A stretch of DNA of 57,927 nt from an uncultured Eubacteriales bacterium (lineage in GTDB: Bacteria; Bacillota; Clostridia; Oscillospirales; Acutalibacteraceae): positions 1-57,927 of the forward strand of contig CAKSOL010000016.1 in assembly GCA_934477125.1 (NCBI GenBank). Direction: 5' to 3'. Every line of letters starts with the position of its first letter. The first letter of the stretch is position 1. The translations under genes and the position numbers were made by a program. A model generated the notes under the pieces. That model had not been told where the DNA came from, ran no database searches, and worked only from the letters and a program-made list of their open reading frames with translations. Shown one piece after another: positions 7,735 to 17,183 of this stretch.

Positions 7735-9618
7735 TTAATTTTTTCGGCTGTTTTTCTCTCGTTTTGCTCTAAGAACGATAAAATCCTTCGCTCCGATAAC
7801 GGAGATACCGCCTTTAGGCGCCTTTCCGAAAACCGTTTCGGCTTCGGAATAGCCGTCTGGCAGTACGGTTTTATATTCGCTTTCAGATGGGTTGACGGCA
7901 ACAAAAATTCTTTCCTTGCCGCCTGTGCGCTCGAAGGAAACAAATCCGTCCGAAATTTCGAAAGGAATATATTCAGTACCCCGCAGAGCCTCGCTTTTTC
8001 TTCTGAATTTTCCGAGACTTATATAAAACTCAGTCAATTTTTTATCGTTGCCGCCCCAGGGGAACGCCGCCCGGCAGAACGGGTCGCCGTAGCCCTGCAT
8101 TCCTGCCTCATCGCCGTAATAAACAGACGGAACGCCGGGGAGAGTATACTGCAAAACGGCTGCAAGCTTTAAAAGCCGCGCCGCAGCGGTGTATTCCTGT
8201 TTGGACAGGGTTTGTCTCGACTGCCATTCCCTGTCTGCCCCATTCGGATAGCCCTTTGCAAGAACAGTCAGAGCGCGGGGAGTATCGTGAGTTCCGATAT
8301 GATTCATCATAAGCGCCGCAGCAGCCGGGGGGTAATTTTCAAGCAGGGAGCAGACGGTTTCATTAAAGGTATTTCCGCTTCCTCCTCTGACGAAATCAAG
8401 TATTGCCCCGGAAAAAGGGTAATTCATAACTGAATCGAGCTGAGCGCCCTGCAAAAAACGGCGGCGCGAGCCGTAGCTTATTTTGTTTGATGCGTCCTCC
8501 CATACTTCTCCGAGCAAAAAAGCGTCCGGCTTTTCTGCTTTAACAGCCGCTCTGATTTTATCGAGAAATTCATCCGGCAGCTCGTCGGCAACGTCCAGCC
8601 GCCAGCCGTCCGCTCCGCAGCGCAGCCAGCGCCGCAAAATTCCGTTTTCGCCGGTTATATACCCGGAAAACGAAAAATCCTCCTCATTCGTTTCCGGCAG
8701 AGTATCTATACCCCACCATGCCGCATAGCTGTCCGGAAAATTACTGAATTTATACCAGCTGTAATATCGGGAATCCATCGACTGATAAGCGCCGCATTCA
8801 TTATATCTTCCGCGGCGGTTAAAATATCTGCTGTCGTCTCCGGTGTGAGAAAACACGCCGTCAAGCATTATATGAATACCGTATTTACCGGCGGCGGCAC
8901 AAAGCTCCTTAAAGTCCTCCTCGCTGCCTAAAAGAGGGTCGATTTTTTCATAATCGGCTGTATTGTAGCGGTGATTGGAGTGAGCCTCGAATATAGGATT
9001 TAAGTATATACAGGTAACGCCGAGCTCGGCTAAGTAGGGCAATTTTTCGGCAATACCGTTGAGGTCGCCGCCGTAATAATCGTTTCCGAGGGAGCATTTT
9101 TCGCCGTTTTGCCTGTATTCCGGCTTTCTCGACCAATCGCTGCATAAAAAGCGGTCGTCCGGCACGTCCTGTTTAGGCTTACCTGAGCAATAAAACCTAT
9201 CGGGGAATATCTGATATATTATTCCGCCCCTCAGCCATTCGGGGGTTTTGAAATCAGCGTCATAGACCGTCTGCTGCCAAAGTCCGCCCTCCTTTTCGGA
9301 CACAATTCCGAGGGATGTTTCGGTTTTAACAATAAAAAACTGCCCGTATGCGCTCGTATAACGGAAATCGTACCAATAAAGCCCAGTATCAAGCGAAATA
9401 CTGCAATCATAAAATCTGTAATCGCCGAGCCATTCGCGCGGAGCCATCGGCAGCTCACGCATATTCTCCTCGGAATCGCTTCTGAAACGCAAAAAGACGC
9501 TGTCACACCGAGCGTCTTTATGAATCAGCACACGCAGCAGCAGGCTCTCGCCTGCTGCTGCCGCGCCTATATGCTCCCTATACAGCTTTTTACGGGAATC
9601 AAAAGGATAATACTGCAT
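7735..9618 (-). CDS. Glycoside hydrolase family 13 alpha-glucan hydrolase (neopullulanase/cyclomaltodextrinase type)
   Basis: Intracellular alpha-amylase-superfamily enzyme of 627 residues that should cleave alpha-1,4 (and perhaps alpha-1,6) bonds in maltodextrins, cyclodextrins or pullulan fragments. An N-terminal beta-sandwich (about 1-110, CBM34-like) precedes the (beta/alpha)8 barrel. Conserved regions are DGVFSH (253-258), GWRLDVADE with nucleophile Asp342, LLGEVWED with acid/base Glu371, and HIGTHDTPR with His444-Asp445. No signal peptide is seen, so it acts in the cytosol. It lies 3 bases downstream of glycogen phosphorylase and shares its promoter. Substrate preference cannot be set from sequence. 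Confidence 0.93.
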   Translation of the reverse strand: MQYYPFDSRKKLYREHIGAAAAGESLLLRVLIHKDARCDSVFLRFRSDSEENMRELPMAPREWLGDYRFYDCSISLDTGLYWYDFRYTSAYGQFFIVKTETSLGIVSEKEGGLWQQTVYDADFKTPEWLRGGIIYQIFPDRFYCSGKPKQDVPDDRFLCSDWSRKPEYRQNGEKCSLGNDYYGGDLNGIAEKLPYLAELGVTCIYLNPIFEAHSNHRYNTADYEKIDPLLGSEEDFKELCAAAGKYGIHIMLDGVFSHTGDDSRYFNRRGRYNECGAYQSMDSRYYSWYKFSNFPDSYAAWWGIDTLPETNEEDFSFSGYITGENGILRRWLRCGADGWRLDVADELPDEFLDKIRAAVKAEKPDAFLLGEVWEDASNKISYGSRRRFLQGAQLDSVMNYPFSGAILDFVRGGSGNTFNETVCSLLENYPPAAAALMMNHIGTHDTPRALTVLAKGYPNGADREWQSRQTLSKQEYTAAARLLKLAAVLQYTLPGVPSVYYGDEAGMQGYGDPFCRAAFPWGGNDKKLTEFYISLGKFRRKSEALRGTEYIPFEISDGFVSFERTGGKERIFVAVNPSESEYKTVLPDGYSEAETVFGKAPKGGISVIGAKDFIVLRAKREKNSRKN

Positions 9619-9621
9619 AAT

Positions 9622-12024
9622 TTATTTAACCGGTTCGAGATGCCAAATATTCTTAGCATACTCATCAATAGCGCGGTCGGAGGAGAAAATTCCGGACTTT
9701 GCAATATTCATCAGCGACATTCTGTTCCAAACCTCCGGCTTTGCATAAAGCGAGGCGGCATACTGCTGAGCCTTGCAATAATCGGCATAATCCGCAAGCG
9801 CCATATATCTGTCTGTGTTTTTAAGGGTATTATAGATATTATCAAACGATTTTCCGCCGATGCCCCTGCCTATAAAATCGAGCGCGGCGCGCAAATCGGC
9901 ATTATTATTATAATAGGAAAGCGGAGAATAGCCGTTTTTCTGGAGAGACAGCACCTCCGGCGTTCTCATACCGAATATTATAATATTATCGTCGCCGACA
10001 GCGCTGTGGATTTCAACATTCGCGCCGTCCTCGGTTCCGAGCGTTACTGCGCCGTTCATCATAAGCTTCATATTTCCGGTTCCGCTCGCCTCGGTTGACG
10101 CAAGAGAAATCTGCTCGCTTATATCTGCGGCGGGAATCATCATTTCCGCAAGCGTTACGCGGTAATCCTCAAGGAATACCACCTTTAGCTTATCGTTTAC
10201 CGCGCGGTCGTTATCAATAACGGCGGCAAGATGATGAATCATCTGGATAATTTCCTTGGCAAAAAGGTAACCGGGGGCTGCCTTGGCACCGAATATATAG
10301 GTTTTCGGTTTAAAGTCCGCATTAGGATTGTTTTTAAGCCAAAGGTATTCGGTTATAATGTGCAGCGCATTAAGATGCTGACGCTTATATTCGTGCAGCC
10401 GCTTAACCTGCATATCAAAGACTGAATCCGGGTCAACCGAAATTCCGCACTCTTCCTTTATATAATCGGAGAAACGCACCTTGTTATTCCTCTTGATTTC
10501 GGCAAGCCGCGAAAGGACGGTCTTATCGTCCGCGAACTTCGTCAGCTCATCAAGCTTTGAGGTATCCTTTATAAAGCCGTCGCCGATAAGTCCGCAAAGC
10601 TCCGAGGTAAGCTCCGGGTTTGCCTGGCAGAGCCAGCGGCGGTGAGCGATACCGTTAGTAACGTTTGTAAACTTTTCCGGTGTCAGAGCATAATAATCTC
10701 TGAAAAGCTCGTCGGTCAGAATCTTGCTGTGGAGCTTGGAAACGCCGTTTACGGTATGGCATGCCGCAACGCAGAGGTTTGCCATACGTATAACGCCGTT
10801 TTGAATTATTGCAGTACGTTCAACGATTGCGTTATCGCCGGTTTTGGTCTGTATTTCAATACGGTAACGGCGGTCAATCTCTTTAATTATCTGATAAATA
10901 CGCGGTATACGCGCCTTTATCAGTTCCTCGGGCCAGCATTCCAGCGCCTCAGACATTATTGTGTGGTTTGTATAGGCAACGGTACGCGTAACTATGCTCC
11001 ACGCCTTATCCCAGCTGTATCCGCATTCATCAAGCAAAAACCGCATAAGCTCAGGAATTGAGAGCGTCGGATGAGTGTCGTTGATATGAACGGCAACCTT
11101 ATCCGGAAGATTGTCAAGAGTGTTATACTTGCGGAGATGGCGGTTGAGGATATCCTGAATTGAGGCGGAAACAAGGAAATACTGCTGACGGAGTCTCAGG
11201 GATTTACCCTCGATATGATTATCCTCAGGATAGAGAACCTTTGATATCGCCTCTGCCATGGCGCGCTGCTCAAGCGCGCGGACATAATCACCCTGATTGA
11301 ATGCGGACATATCGAAGTCCTGACATTCGGCGCTCCAGAGTCTAAGAACGTTTACGGTCTTTCCGTCATGTCCGGCAACCATAAGGTCGTAAGGCTCGGC
11401 GTGAACATTATGATAATCGGTATGCTCAATATGGTGATAGTTCCCGTCCCACCATTCGTTTATCTTACCGTCAAAATGAACGTCAACTGCGGCGTCGGGT
11501 CTGTGTTTCAGCCACACTCCCCCACCCGGCAGCCAGAAATCCGGCATTTCGGTCTGCCAGCCGTCAACCAGCTTTTGACGGAAAATGCCGAGCTCATAGC
11601 GAATACAGTATCCCATTGCCGGATAGCTTTCAGTCGCAAGCGAGTCAAGATAACAGGCGGCAAGTCTGCCGAGTCCGCCGTTGCCGAGTCCCGCGTCCGG
11701 CTCAAAATCATACAGCTTATCAAGCTTAACCTTAAATTTTGCCAACGCTTTGGACATAGTTTCGGTAAGCTCAAGATTAAAAAGCGTATTTTTAAGGGAA
11801 CGACCCATCAGGAATTCCATACTGAGATAATACACGGTCTTTGCTTCCTGATCGTCGGTAGCCTTTTTAAAAGCGGCGCGGCGGTCGCTCATAATATCTA
11901 TAAGCACCAACGCGGTAGCCTTATAGAAAATCTCGTCGGAAGCCTGTTCGGGCGTTACGCCGAAATTATGCGAAAGTTTACGTTCGAGCATAGACGCAAG
12001 CTGTGTAATAGTATATTTTGCCAT
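9622..12024 (-). CDS. glgP: Glycogen/maltodextrin phosphorylase
   Basis: Pyridoxal-phosphate enzyme (GT35) of 800 residues releasing glucose-1-phosphate from alpha-1,4-glucans. Landmarks are GNGGLGRLAACYLDS near residue 115, HINDTHPTLSIPELMR in the middle and the PLP-lysine motif EASGTGNMKLMMNG near residue 650. Length fits the family (about 750-830). With the GH13 enzyme 3 bases downstream it forms a two-gene glucan-use operon. The glucose-1-phosphate could also feed rfbF, which uses the same substrate. A good GGAGG precedes the ATG and a clear sigma-A promoter lies 50-80 bases upstream. Confidence 0.97.
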   Translation of the reverse strand: MAKYTITQLASMLERKLSHNFGVTPEQASDEIFYKATALVLIDIMSDRRAAFKKATDDQEAKTVYYLSMEFLMGRSLKNTLFNLELTETMSKALAKFKVKLDKLYDFEPDAGLGNGGLGRLAACYLDSLATESYPAMGYCIRYELGIFRQKLVDGWQTEMPDFWLPGGGVWLKHRPDAAVDVHFDGKINEWWDGNYHHIEHTDYHNVHAEPYDLMVAGHDGKTVNVLRLWSAECQDFDMSAFNQGDYVRALEQRAMAEAISKVLYPEDNHIEGKSLRLRQQYFLVSASIQDILNRHLRKYNTLDNLPDKVAVHINDTHPTLSIPELMRFLLDECGYSWDKAWSIVTRTVAYTNHTIMSEALECWPEELIKARIPRIYQIIKEIDRRYRIEIQTKTGDNAIVERTAIIQNGVIRMANLCVAACHTVNGVSKLHSKILTDELFRDYYALTPEKFTNVTNGIAHRRWLCQANPELTSELCGLIGDGFIKDTSKLDELTKFADDKTVLSRLAEIKRNNKVRFSDYIKEECGISVDPDSVFDMQVKRLHEYKRQHLNALHIITEYLWLKNNPNADFKPKTYIFGAKAAPGYLFAKEIIQMIHHLAAVIDNDRAVNDKLKVVFLEDYRVTLAEMMIPAADISEQISLASTEASGTGNMKLMMNGAVTLGTEDGANVEIHSAVGDDNIIIFGMRTPEVLSLQKNGYSPLSYYNNNADLRAALDFIGRGIGGKSFDNIYNTLKNTDRYMALADYADYCKAQQYAASLYAKPEVWNRMSLMNIAKSGIFSSDRAIDEYAKNIWHLEPVK

Positions 12025-12072
12025 TTAAACGTACCTCCAGTAAAGCGCAGTTTCTATTATTCTTACCATTTT

Positions 12073-12101
12073 ATCATACAATATTCCGGAGTTGTTTTCA
12101 A
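12073..12101 (-). promoter_or_regulatory. Sigma-A promoter for glgP-GH13 operon
   Basis: Minus-strand TTGAAA (12096-12101), 17-base spacer, TATGAT (12073-12078). The remaining bases up to the small gene ending at 12263 are AT-rich with no further recognised feature. Confidence 0.75.
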
Positions 12102-12262
12102 GTGTAATCGGCAACGATATTTTGCCTGTTTTTTGTTGGATTTGAACAGATTTTTTCTATTTAATCGATATTTAGAAATATAATAGGTTGATTTTGCACA
12201 ATAAACGGCTTATTTTCAGACATAAGCAATATTATTTGCGGAAAAATACACAGAGCTTAAAA

Positions 12263-12409
12263 TCAATCCTCGGTATTTCCGTTTCCGCAGACTATATATT
12301 TTGCGCGTATCCGGTTTTTATTGCATACGTCGTCCAGCACGGCAAGAGCCGCAATAACTGCGGCAAAAATTGCAGCCGCTACACCCATTGCTTTAAAAAA
12401 TTCTTTCAT
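12263..12409 (-). CDS. Small membrane peptide, 48 residues
   Basis: Short reading frame in the gap between cls and glgP. An AAGGCGG ribosome binding site sits 7 bases before the ATG. The product starts MKEFFKAMGVAAAIFAAVIA, a single Ala-rich transmembrane helix (about residues 7-25), followed by a short polar tail with two Cys (29 and 41). It begins about 50 bases after the cls stop, so it may be the last cistron of the cls transcript. No family is recognised. Support is a good binding site, a plausible helix and a stop before the glgP promoter. Confidence 0.55.
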   Translation of the reverse strand: MKEFFKAMGVAAAIFAAVIAALAVLDDVCNKNRIRAKYIVCGNGNTED

Positions 12410-12459
12410 TTTAAATCCGCCTTTCTTTTAATAAAAATTCAGCGCCGGTTTTTATCATA

Positions 12460-13998
12460 TCAAAGGAACGGCGCGAAAAGATGAAGTATTGCACGCCAAA
12501 GTCTCCTATACCAGGGCTGCCTGCGCCATTGCTCCGGAATTATTTCCTGGCAGTCCTCCAGTATCTCGTCAAAATGATTGCGGATTGCGGCTACGGTATC
12601 GCCGCCCGATATCCATACTCCGCATTCAAAGTGCATAATAAAGCTGCGGTAATCCATATTTACCGTTCCGACGGTTGCAACGCGGTCATCGGAAACAAAA
12701 AGCTTTGAATGAATAAATCCGGGAGTATACTCATAAATTCTGATGCCGGCGTCCAGCAGCTCTAAATAATTATACTGCGTTACCGGATGAACATACCATT
12801 TATCAGGTATATGCGGAGTTATTATTCTGACATCAACGCCGCTTTTTGCCACCATTCTCAGACTTTCAATCATAGTACTGTCGATTATAAGGTAAGGTGA
12901 AGTTATATAAACGTATTTCTGCGCGGTACTTAATATCTGCATATATATTCCCTCGGCGGGATTCTCGTTATTAAGCGGACCGTCGCAATACGGCAGGACA
13001 TACTCGGTTCCCCGAACGGGAGTATCGTCGATATGAGATGCTAGGTCTATCCGCTCGCCGGTTGTAAACTCCCACATACTGCAAAACATTGCCGCAAAGC
13101 TGTTTACCGCCTCGCCCTTTAAAATAACCGCGCAGTCAAGCCAATAGCCGAAACGCTCAACAAGATTTATATACTCATCCGCAAGGTTAAGTCCGCCGGT
13201 AGCAGCTACCTTACCGTCTATAACGACGTTTTTTCTATGGTTTCGGTTATTCATAAAAATGTTCATAGATGGTCCGATTTTATTAAAAACCGCAACCTCT
13301 ATTCCCTCGCTCCGAAGCCGCGTTATAAAATCCCTGCGCTGCCGCTTGATAGAGCCGAAATCGTCGAAAAGAATTTTAACCTCAACGCCGGAGCTTACCT
13401 TCTGCTTTAATATTTTATGCACTCTTTCCCACATTTCGCCTTCGGCAATTATAAAAAATTCTATGAAAATATATTTTTCGGCTTTTTCAAGCTCCTCTAA
13501 AAAACGCGGAAGAAATTTTTCGCCGGGAGAAAGGTATTCCGTAACCGTTCCGTTATAAAGCGGATATCCGGATTCGCGGGTTAGATAATCCGCCTGACGG
13601 GAATGAAGAACATCATCCCGACGCAGCTGGGAATGAATTCCCTCGCGTTCGCGAAGCAATGGCAAATAATGGGATTCACATTCCCGCATTTTCTTTTTAA
13701 ATCGGGGAACAACACGTCCTCCGCCCCAAAGCAGGAAAAGCGAAACGCCGAATATAGGAAAAAGCAGAATAAAAATTATCCAGGCAATTTTATAGCTCGG
13801 ATTGCCGCGCCGGTTTACGATATATATAACGGTTATAACGCCGCAAGCCTCCGCGACGGAATATATTGCCTTTGAATGAGCCGAAAGGTTATAGACTGCG
13901 GCAAAAAGCACAAACAGCTGCAGCAACAGCAGCAGCGCGGAAACTATATACCGCGTTTGTATTCTTATTCCACGCTTATGCTTTACCCGGATATTCAT
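12460..13998 (-). CDS. cls: Cardiolipin synthase (phospholipase D superfamily)
   Basis: Membrane enzyme of 512 residues that condenses two phosphatidylglycerols to cardiolipin plus glycerol. Two N-terminal transmembrane helices (about 10-35 and 50-75) form the family's PLDc_N region, followed by two PLD catalytic repeats: HRKNVVIDGKVAATGG and HSKLFVSDDRVATVGT (HxKx4D motifs). Start ATG at 13998 follows AGGAA/AAGG-type sites; upstream in-frame codons lie over the promoter. Monocistronic or with the 48-residue peptide. Confidence 0.95.
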   Translation of the reverse strand: MNIRVKHKRGIRIQTRYIVSALLLLLQLFVLFAAVYNLSAHSKAIYSVAEACGVITVIYIVNRRGNPSYKIAWIIFILLFPIFGVSLFLLWGGGRVVPRFKKKMRECESHYLPLLREREGIHSQLRRDDVLHSRQADYLTRESGYPLYNGTVTEYLSPGEKFLPRFLEELEKAEKYIFIEFFIIAEGEMWERVHKILKQKVSSGVEVKILFDDFGSIKRQRRDFITRLRSEGIEVAVFNKIGPSMNIFMNNRNHRKNVVIDGKVAATGGLNLADEYINLVERFGYWLDCAVILKGEAVNSFAAMFCSMWEFTTGERIDLASHIDDTPVRGTEYVLPYCDGPLNNENPAEGIYMQILSTAQKYVYITSPYLIIDSTMIESLRMVAKSGVDVRIITPHIPDKWYVHPVTQYNYLELLDAGIRIYEYTPGFIHSKLFVSDDRVATVGTVNMDYRSFIMHFECGVWISGGDTVAAIRNHFDEILEDCQEIIPEQWRRQPWYRRLWRAILHLFAPFL

Positions 13999-14030
13999 AT
14001 TCCTACACCTTTCCTGCCCCATATATATTG

Positions 14031-14059
14031 ATTTTACCATATAATATAAATTATTTCAA
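14031..14059 (-). promoter_or_regulatory. Sigma-A promoter for cls
   Basis: Minus-strand TTGAAA (14054-14059), 17-base spacer, TAAAAT (14031-14036) preceded by TGG (extended -10). Confidence 0.7.
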
Positions 14060-14138
14060 TTATTTTCCGGATAAAATCAGTTAAGATATTTTAAAACTGA
14101 AAAAAGTTTAAACAATAGCTTGAAACCTATAAAATAAC

Positions 14139-14164
14139 AGGCAACCGCTGTTTGGCGGTTGCCT
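14139..14164 (-). terminator. Terminator after ABC ATPase gene
   Basis: Perfect 11-bp hairpin AGGCAACCGCC/GGCGGTTGCCT (allowing a 4-base loop), followed on the minus strand by GTTATTTTAT. Confidence 0.75.
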
Positions 14165-14211
14165 GAAAATTACAATTATTCAGCCGGATAGGCTCTGTTT
14201 TGAAAGCCTTA

Positions 14212-15354
14212 TCAGTTGCAGATGGTGAGCTCGGTATCCTTATCAAACAGATGAATCTTCTGAGTTTCAAATGCGATAGTGATATGATCACCGGGGCGGG
14301 CGGTATTGGTCGGCGAAACGCGGGCGTTGATAGCCTGACCCTCGCAGTTCATATACAGATAGGTTTCCGCACCCATAAGCTCTGTAACTTCAACATCAGC
14401 CTCGATAACACCATCCGGGTTAGCGGCGATAAGGTCAGCCTCGTTATGAACGTCCTCAGGACGGATACCCATAATTATATCCTTGCCGACATAAGCGTCC
14501 AAAGCGCCGTCCTTATTCTTGGTTGCCGGCAGCTTAACGCGATACTTAACGCCTGCGCGGGTCTTTGTATCCTCAGAGCCGAACTCAACGATGAAATTAT
14601 CGCCGTCCTTCAGGAGCTTAGCATCGATGAAGTTCATCTGCGGAGAACCGATAAATCCGGCAACAAACAGGTTGCAGGGATAGAGATAAAGGTTATTCGG
14701 GGTATCGACCTGCTGGATAAGACCGCTCTTCATAACAACGATACGTGTACCCATTGTCATAGCCTCGGTCTGGTCGTGCGTAACGTAAATAAATGTTGTT
14801 CCGAGACGCTGATGGAGCTTTGAAATCTCGGTACGCATCTGCGCACGGAGCTTAGCGTCCAAGTTGGACAGCGGCTCGTCGAGCAGGAACACCTTAGGCT
14901 CACGGACGATTGCACGGCCGAGAGCAACACGCTGACGCTGACCTCCGGACAAAGCCTTAGGCTTACGCTCAAGCAGGTGAGAAATATCAAGAATACGGGC
15001 AGCTTCTTCAACGCGGCGCTTAATCTCATCCTTCGGAGTTTTGCGCAGCTTCAAGCCGAAAGCCATATTATCGAAAACAGTCATATGAGGATAAAGCGCA
15101 TAGTTCTGGAAAACCATCGCTATATCACGGTCCTTCGGCGCAACGTCGTTAACGAGACGGTCGCCGATGTAAATCTCACCGTCGGAAATTTCTTCCAGAC
15201 CGGCTACCATACGGAGAGTTGTTGACTTACCGCAGCCGGAAGGACCTACCAGAATGATAAACTCCTTATCGGCGATTTCCAAATTAAAATCGGAAACAGC
15301 GGTAACACCGCCCGGATATCTTTTATAAACGTTGCGAAGAGACAAGCTTGCCAT
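14212..15354 (-). CDS. ugpC: Carbohydrate ABC transporter ATP-binding protein, MalK/UgpC/MsmK type
   Basis: ATPase of 380 residues energising CUT1-type sugar importers at the cytosolic face of the membrane. Walker A (GPSGCGKST), Q-loop, signature LSGGQRQRVALGR, Walker B (VFLLDEPLSNLDAKLR) and H-switch (YVTHDQTEAM) are intact, followed by a C-terminal TOBE/MalK regulatory domain. ATG at 15354 has GGAGG 9 bases upstream. No permease or solute-binding gene is adjacent, so it is probably a shared ATPase serving several sugar importers, as MsmK/MsmX do in other Firmicutes. Confidence 0.95.
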   Translation of the reverse strand: MASLSLRNVYKRYPGGVTAVSDFNLEIADKEFIILVGPSGCGKSTTLRMVAGLEEISDGEIYIGDRLVNDVAPKDRDIAMVFQNYALYPHMTVFDNMAFGLKLRKTPKDEIKRRVEEAARILDISHLLERKPKALSGGQRQRVALGRAIVREPKVFLLDEPLSNLDAKLRAQMRTEISKLHQRLGTTFIYVTHDQTEAMTMGTRIVVMKSGLIQQVDTPNNLYLYPCNLFVAGFIGSPQMNFIDAKLLKDGDNFIVEFGSEDTKTRAGVKYRVKLPATKNKDGALDAYVGKDIIMGIRPEDVHNEADLIAANPDGVIEADVEVTELMGAETYLYMNCEGQAINARVSPTNTARPGDHITIAFETQKIHLFDKDTELTICN

Positions 15355-15396
15355 ATTATGAAACCTCCTAAATTGAAACAATTACATTTCCCATAT

Positions 15397-15405
15397 ATTA
15401 TAACA
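15397..15405 (-). promoter_or_regulatory. Extended -10 promoter for the ABC ATPase
   Basis: Minus-strand TGTTATAAT (TATAAT at 15397-15402). The region 17 bases upstream is AT-rich with no good -35, which fits an extended -10 promoter. Confidence 0.6.
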
Positions 15406-15461
15406 GAAAGGTTAAAAAAATACTATAATTATTTTATCCAATGTTGTAAAAACTATTTTGG

Positions 15462-16187
15462 TTAAAACGCATAGCAAACCGATTTTTGAACCAAATTAAG
15501 CCATTTTTCGGTCATTTCGACACATTCCCCCATATTCAGACCCTCAGGCAGACTGAGTCCGCCTATCGACTCGCGGTGAAGAGAATTAACTCCTGCTCCG
15601 AGCGTTCCGAACATTCGCTTGACCTCATGATACTTACCCTCGGTCAGAGTGAGCCTTGCGCGGTTTTTCGGGAGCGTTTCAAGCAGAGCCGGGCGGCATT
15701 CGGTTCCGTCGGCAAGTATAATTCCGTTTGCAAAACGCTCCGCCGCGTCCTCCGGCAAGCGGCAGTCAAGCTCCGCCGTATATGTCTTTGGAATATGGCT
15801 TGACGGAGAAATAAGCTTATGGGCGAAAGCGCCGTCATCGGTTATTATCAACATTCCGGTAGTATCGCGGTCAAGCCTGCCGACAGGAAAAAGCCCTTTG
15901 CGGCGCAGCGGCTCCGGCACTAAGTCAACCACTGTTTTTCTGGTTTTATCATTCGAGGCTGAAAGTATTCCCGGAGGCTTATTCATAAGCAGATAGATAA
16001 ATTTTTTATATTTTATGGGTTTGCCGCAAAAAATAACGGTTTCGTTATCAATATCAACTGCAAGTCCGCTGTCGCGGCATACCTTGTTCCCTATTTCAGC
16101 TTTTCCTGCCTTTATTGCTTCCCTTGCCTCCTTTCTGGATATACCGGTCTGGGAGGCAATCAGCCTATCCAATCTTTGCTTTTCCAT
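15462..16187 (-). CDS. rsuA: rRNA pseudouridine synthase, RsuA/RluB family
   Basis: Pseudouridine synthase of 241 residues with an N-terminal S4 RNA-binding domain (about 1-60) and the catalytic motif GRLDRDTTGMLIITDDG containing the nucleophilic Asp. Length and domain order fit RsuA (16S rRNA position 516) or the short RluB/RluE members; RsuA is the likeliest but this is not certain. ATG at 16187 follows AGGGAG. It overlaps the 3' end of the DUF4830-like gene by 23 bases and is the last gene of the PAP2-ispD-ispF series. Confidence 0.9.
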   Translation of the reverse strand: MEKQRLDRLIASQTGISRKEAREAIKAGKAEIGNKVCRDSGLAVDIDNETVIFCGKPIKYKKFIYLLMNKPPGILSASNDKTRKTVVDLVPEPLRRKGLFPVGRLDRDTTGMLIITDDGAFAHKLISPSSHIPKTYTAELDCRLPEDAAERFANGIILADGTECRPALLETLPKNRARLTLTEGKYHEVKRMFGTLGAGVNSLHRESIGGLSLPEGLNMGECVEMTEKWLNLVQKSVCYAF

Positions 16188-16632
16188 TTTCACTCCCTGC
16201 ATTTTTTACATCAGTCAGCGGAAGCATCTCGCCGTCTATCGCTGTCTGAGAAATATCTCCCCCGATAATTTTCCCGTGGTATACAATCAAATTCAGTTGC
16301 GTTTCTTCCCGGCAGCCCGGGTATGTCACTCCGGAAAAGGTATACAGCTTAACCCGGCAGCCCTTATAGGAAGAAAGGTCAAAGCCCGCCGCCTTTTGTA
16401 TATCGTTGTATTTAATATACACATCGGAAAACTCCGCAGGGATTATTATTTCCTTTTCGCTTGCGCTTCCTACCGTACATCCAAGACTGTCCGCAAATCC
16501 GCGGCGCGCCGCATCGGTCGAGCCGTCTATTCCGTCAGCCGAAACCCTCACAAAAACGCAGACTATAAGTCCGCCCAAAACGACTGTCAGCAGCAGGCAC
16601 AGCATTCTCCGCCGCGTCAATGTTATATACAT
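16165..16632 (-). CDS. Membrane-anchored DUF4830-like protein
   Basis: Protein of 155 residues with an N-terminal basic segment and one transmembrane/signal-anchor helix (about 8-30), then an extracytoplasmic domain. The domain pattern IIIPAEFSDVYIKYNDIQ, GFDLSSYKGCRVKLYTF and a C-terminal GKIIGGDIS resembles the DUF4830 family found in Clostridia. Function unknown. ATG at 16632 has GGGAG 9 bases upstream. It overlaps rsuA by 23 bases, so the two are likely co-translated. Confidence 0.7.
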   Translation of the reverse strand: MYITLTRRRMLCLLLTVVLGGLIVCVFVRVSADGIDGSTDAARRGFADSLGCTVGSASEKEIIIPAEFSDVYIKYNDIQKAAGFDLSSYKGCRVKLYTFSGVTYPGCREETQLNLIVYHGKIIGGDISQTAIDGEMLPLTDVKNAGSENGKAKIG

Positions 16633-16715
16633 AAAGCTCTCTCCCAAAATACACTTCACAATAAATGTATATGGCGGACGAACATAAATTATGTATTGCC
16701 GTTTAATATCTCCCG

Positions 16716-17183
16716 TCAGTCAATAAGGCAGACGGCGTGCGCCGCAATTCCCTCGCCGCTGCCGGTAAAGCCCAAGCCCTCCTCGGTTGTAGCTTTAATA
16801 TTTATACAATCCGGCGCGGCATTGAGATCCGATGAAATATTTTTTTTCATTTCCGGAATATAGAAAGCAAGCTTAGGTCTCTGCGCTATAACGGTTATAT
16901 CAACATTTACGGTATTAAAGCCCTTTTCCTTTATAAGCTCTGCCGTTTTGCGCAGCAGAAGTCTGCTGTCTATGTCCTTATATGCGCTGTCGGTATCCGG
17001 AAAATGTTTTCCTATATCTCCGAGCGCGGCGGCGCCGAGAAGCGCGTCGCAAACCGCATGAATAAGAACGTCGGCGTCGGAATGACCGAGCAGTCCAAGC
17101 TCAAAGGGTATACTGACTCCGCCGATTATAAGCGGTCTGCCGGAAACAAGGCGATGAACGTCATAGCCGTGTCCTATTCTCAT
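16716..17183 (-). CDS. ispF: 2-C-methyl-D-erythritol 2,4-cyclodiphosphate synthase
   Basis: IspF of 155 residues, fifth step of the MEP isoprenoid pathway. Zinc ligands are in GYDVHRL (Asp8, His10) and near LGHSDADVLIHA; the FPDTDSAYKD segment and C-terminal TTEEGLGFTG are typical. It overlaps ispD by 4 bases (ATGA-type junction), so ispD-ispF are coupled. The isoprenoid product ultimately includes undecaprenyl phosphate, used by the glycan cluster downstream. Confidence 0.97.
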   Translation of the reverse strand: MRIGHGYDVHRLVSGRPLIIGGVSIPFELGLLGHSDADVLIHAVCDALLGAAALGDIGKHFPDTDSAYKDIDSRLLLRKTAELIKEKGFNTVNVDITVIAQRPKLAFYIPEMKKNISSDLNAAPDCINIKATTEEGLGFTGSGEGIAAHAVCLID

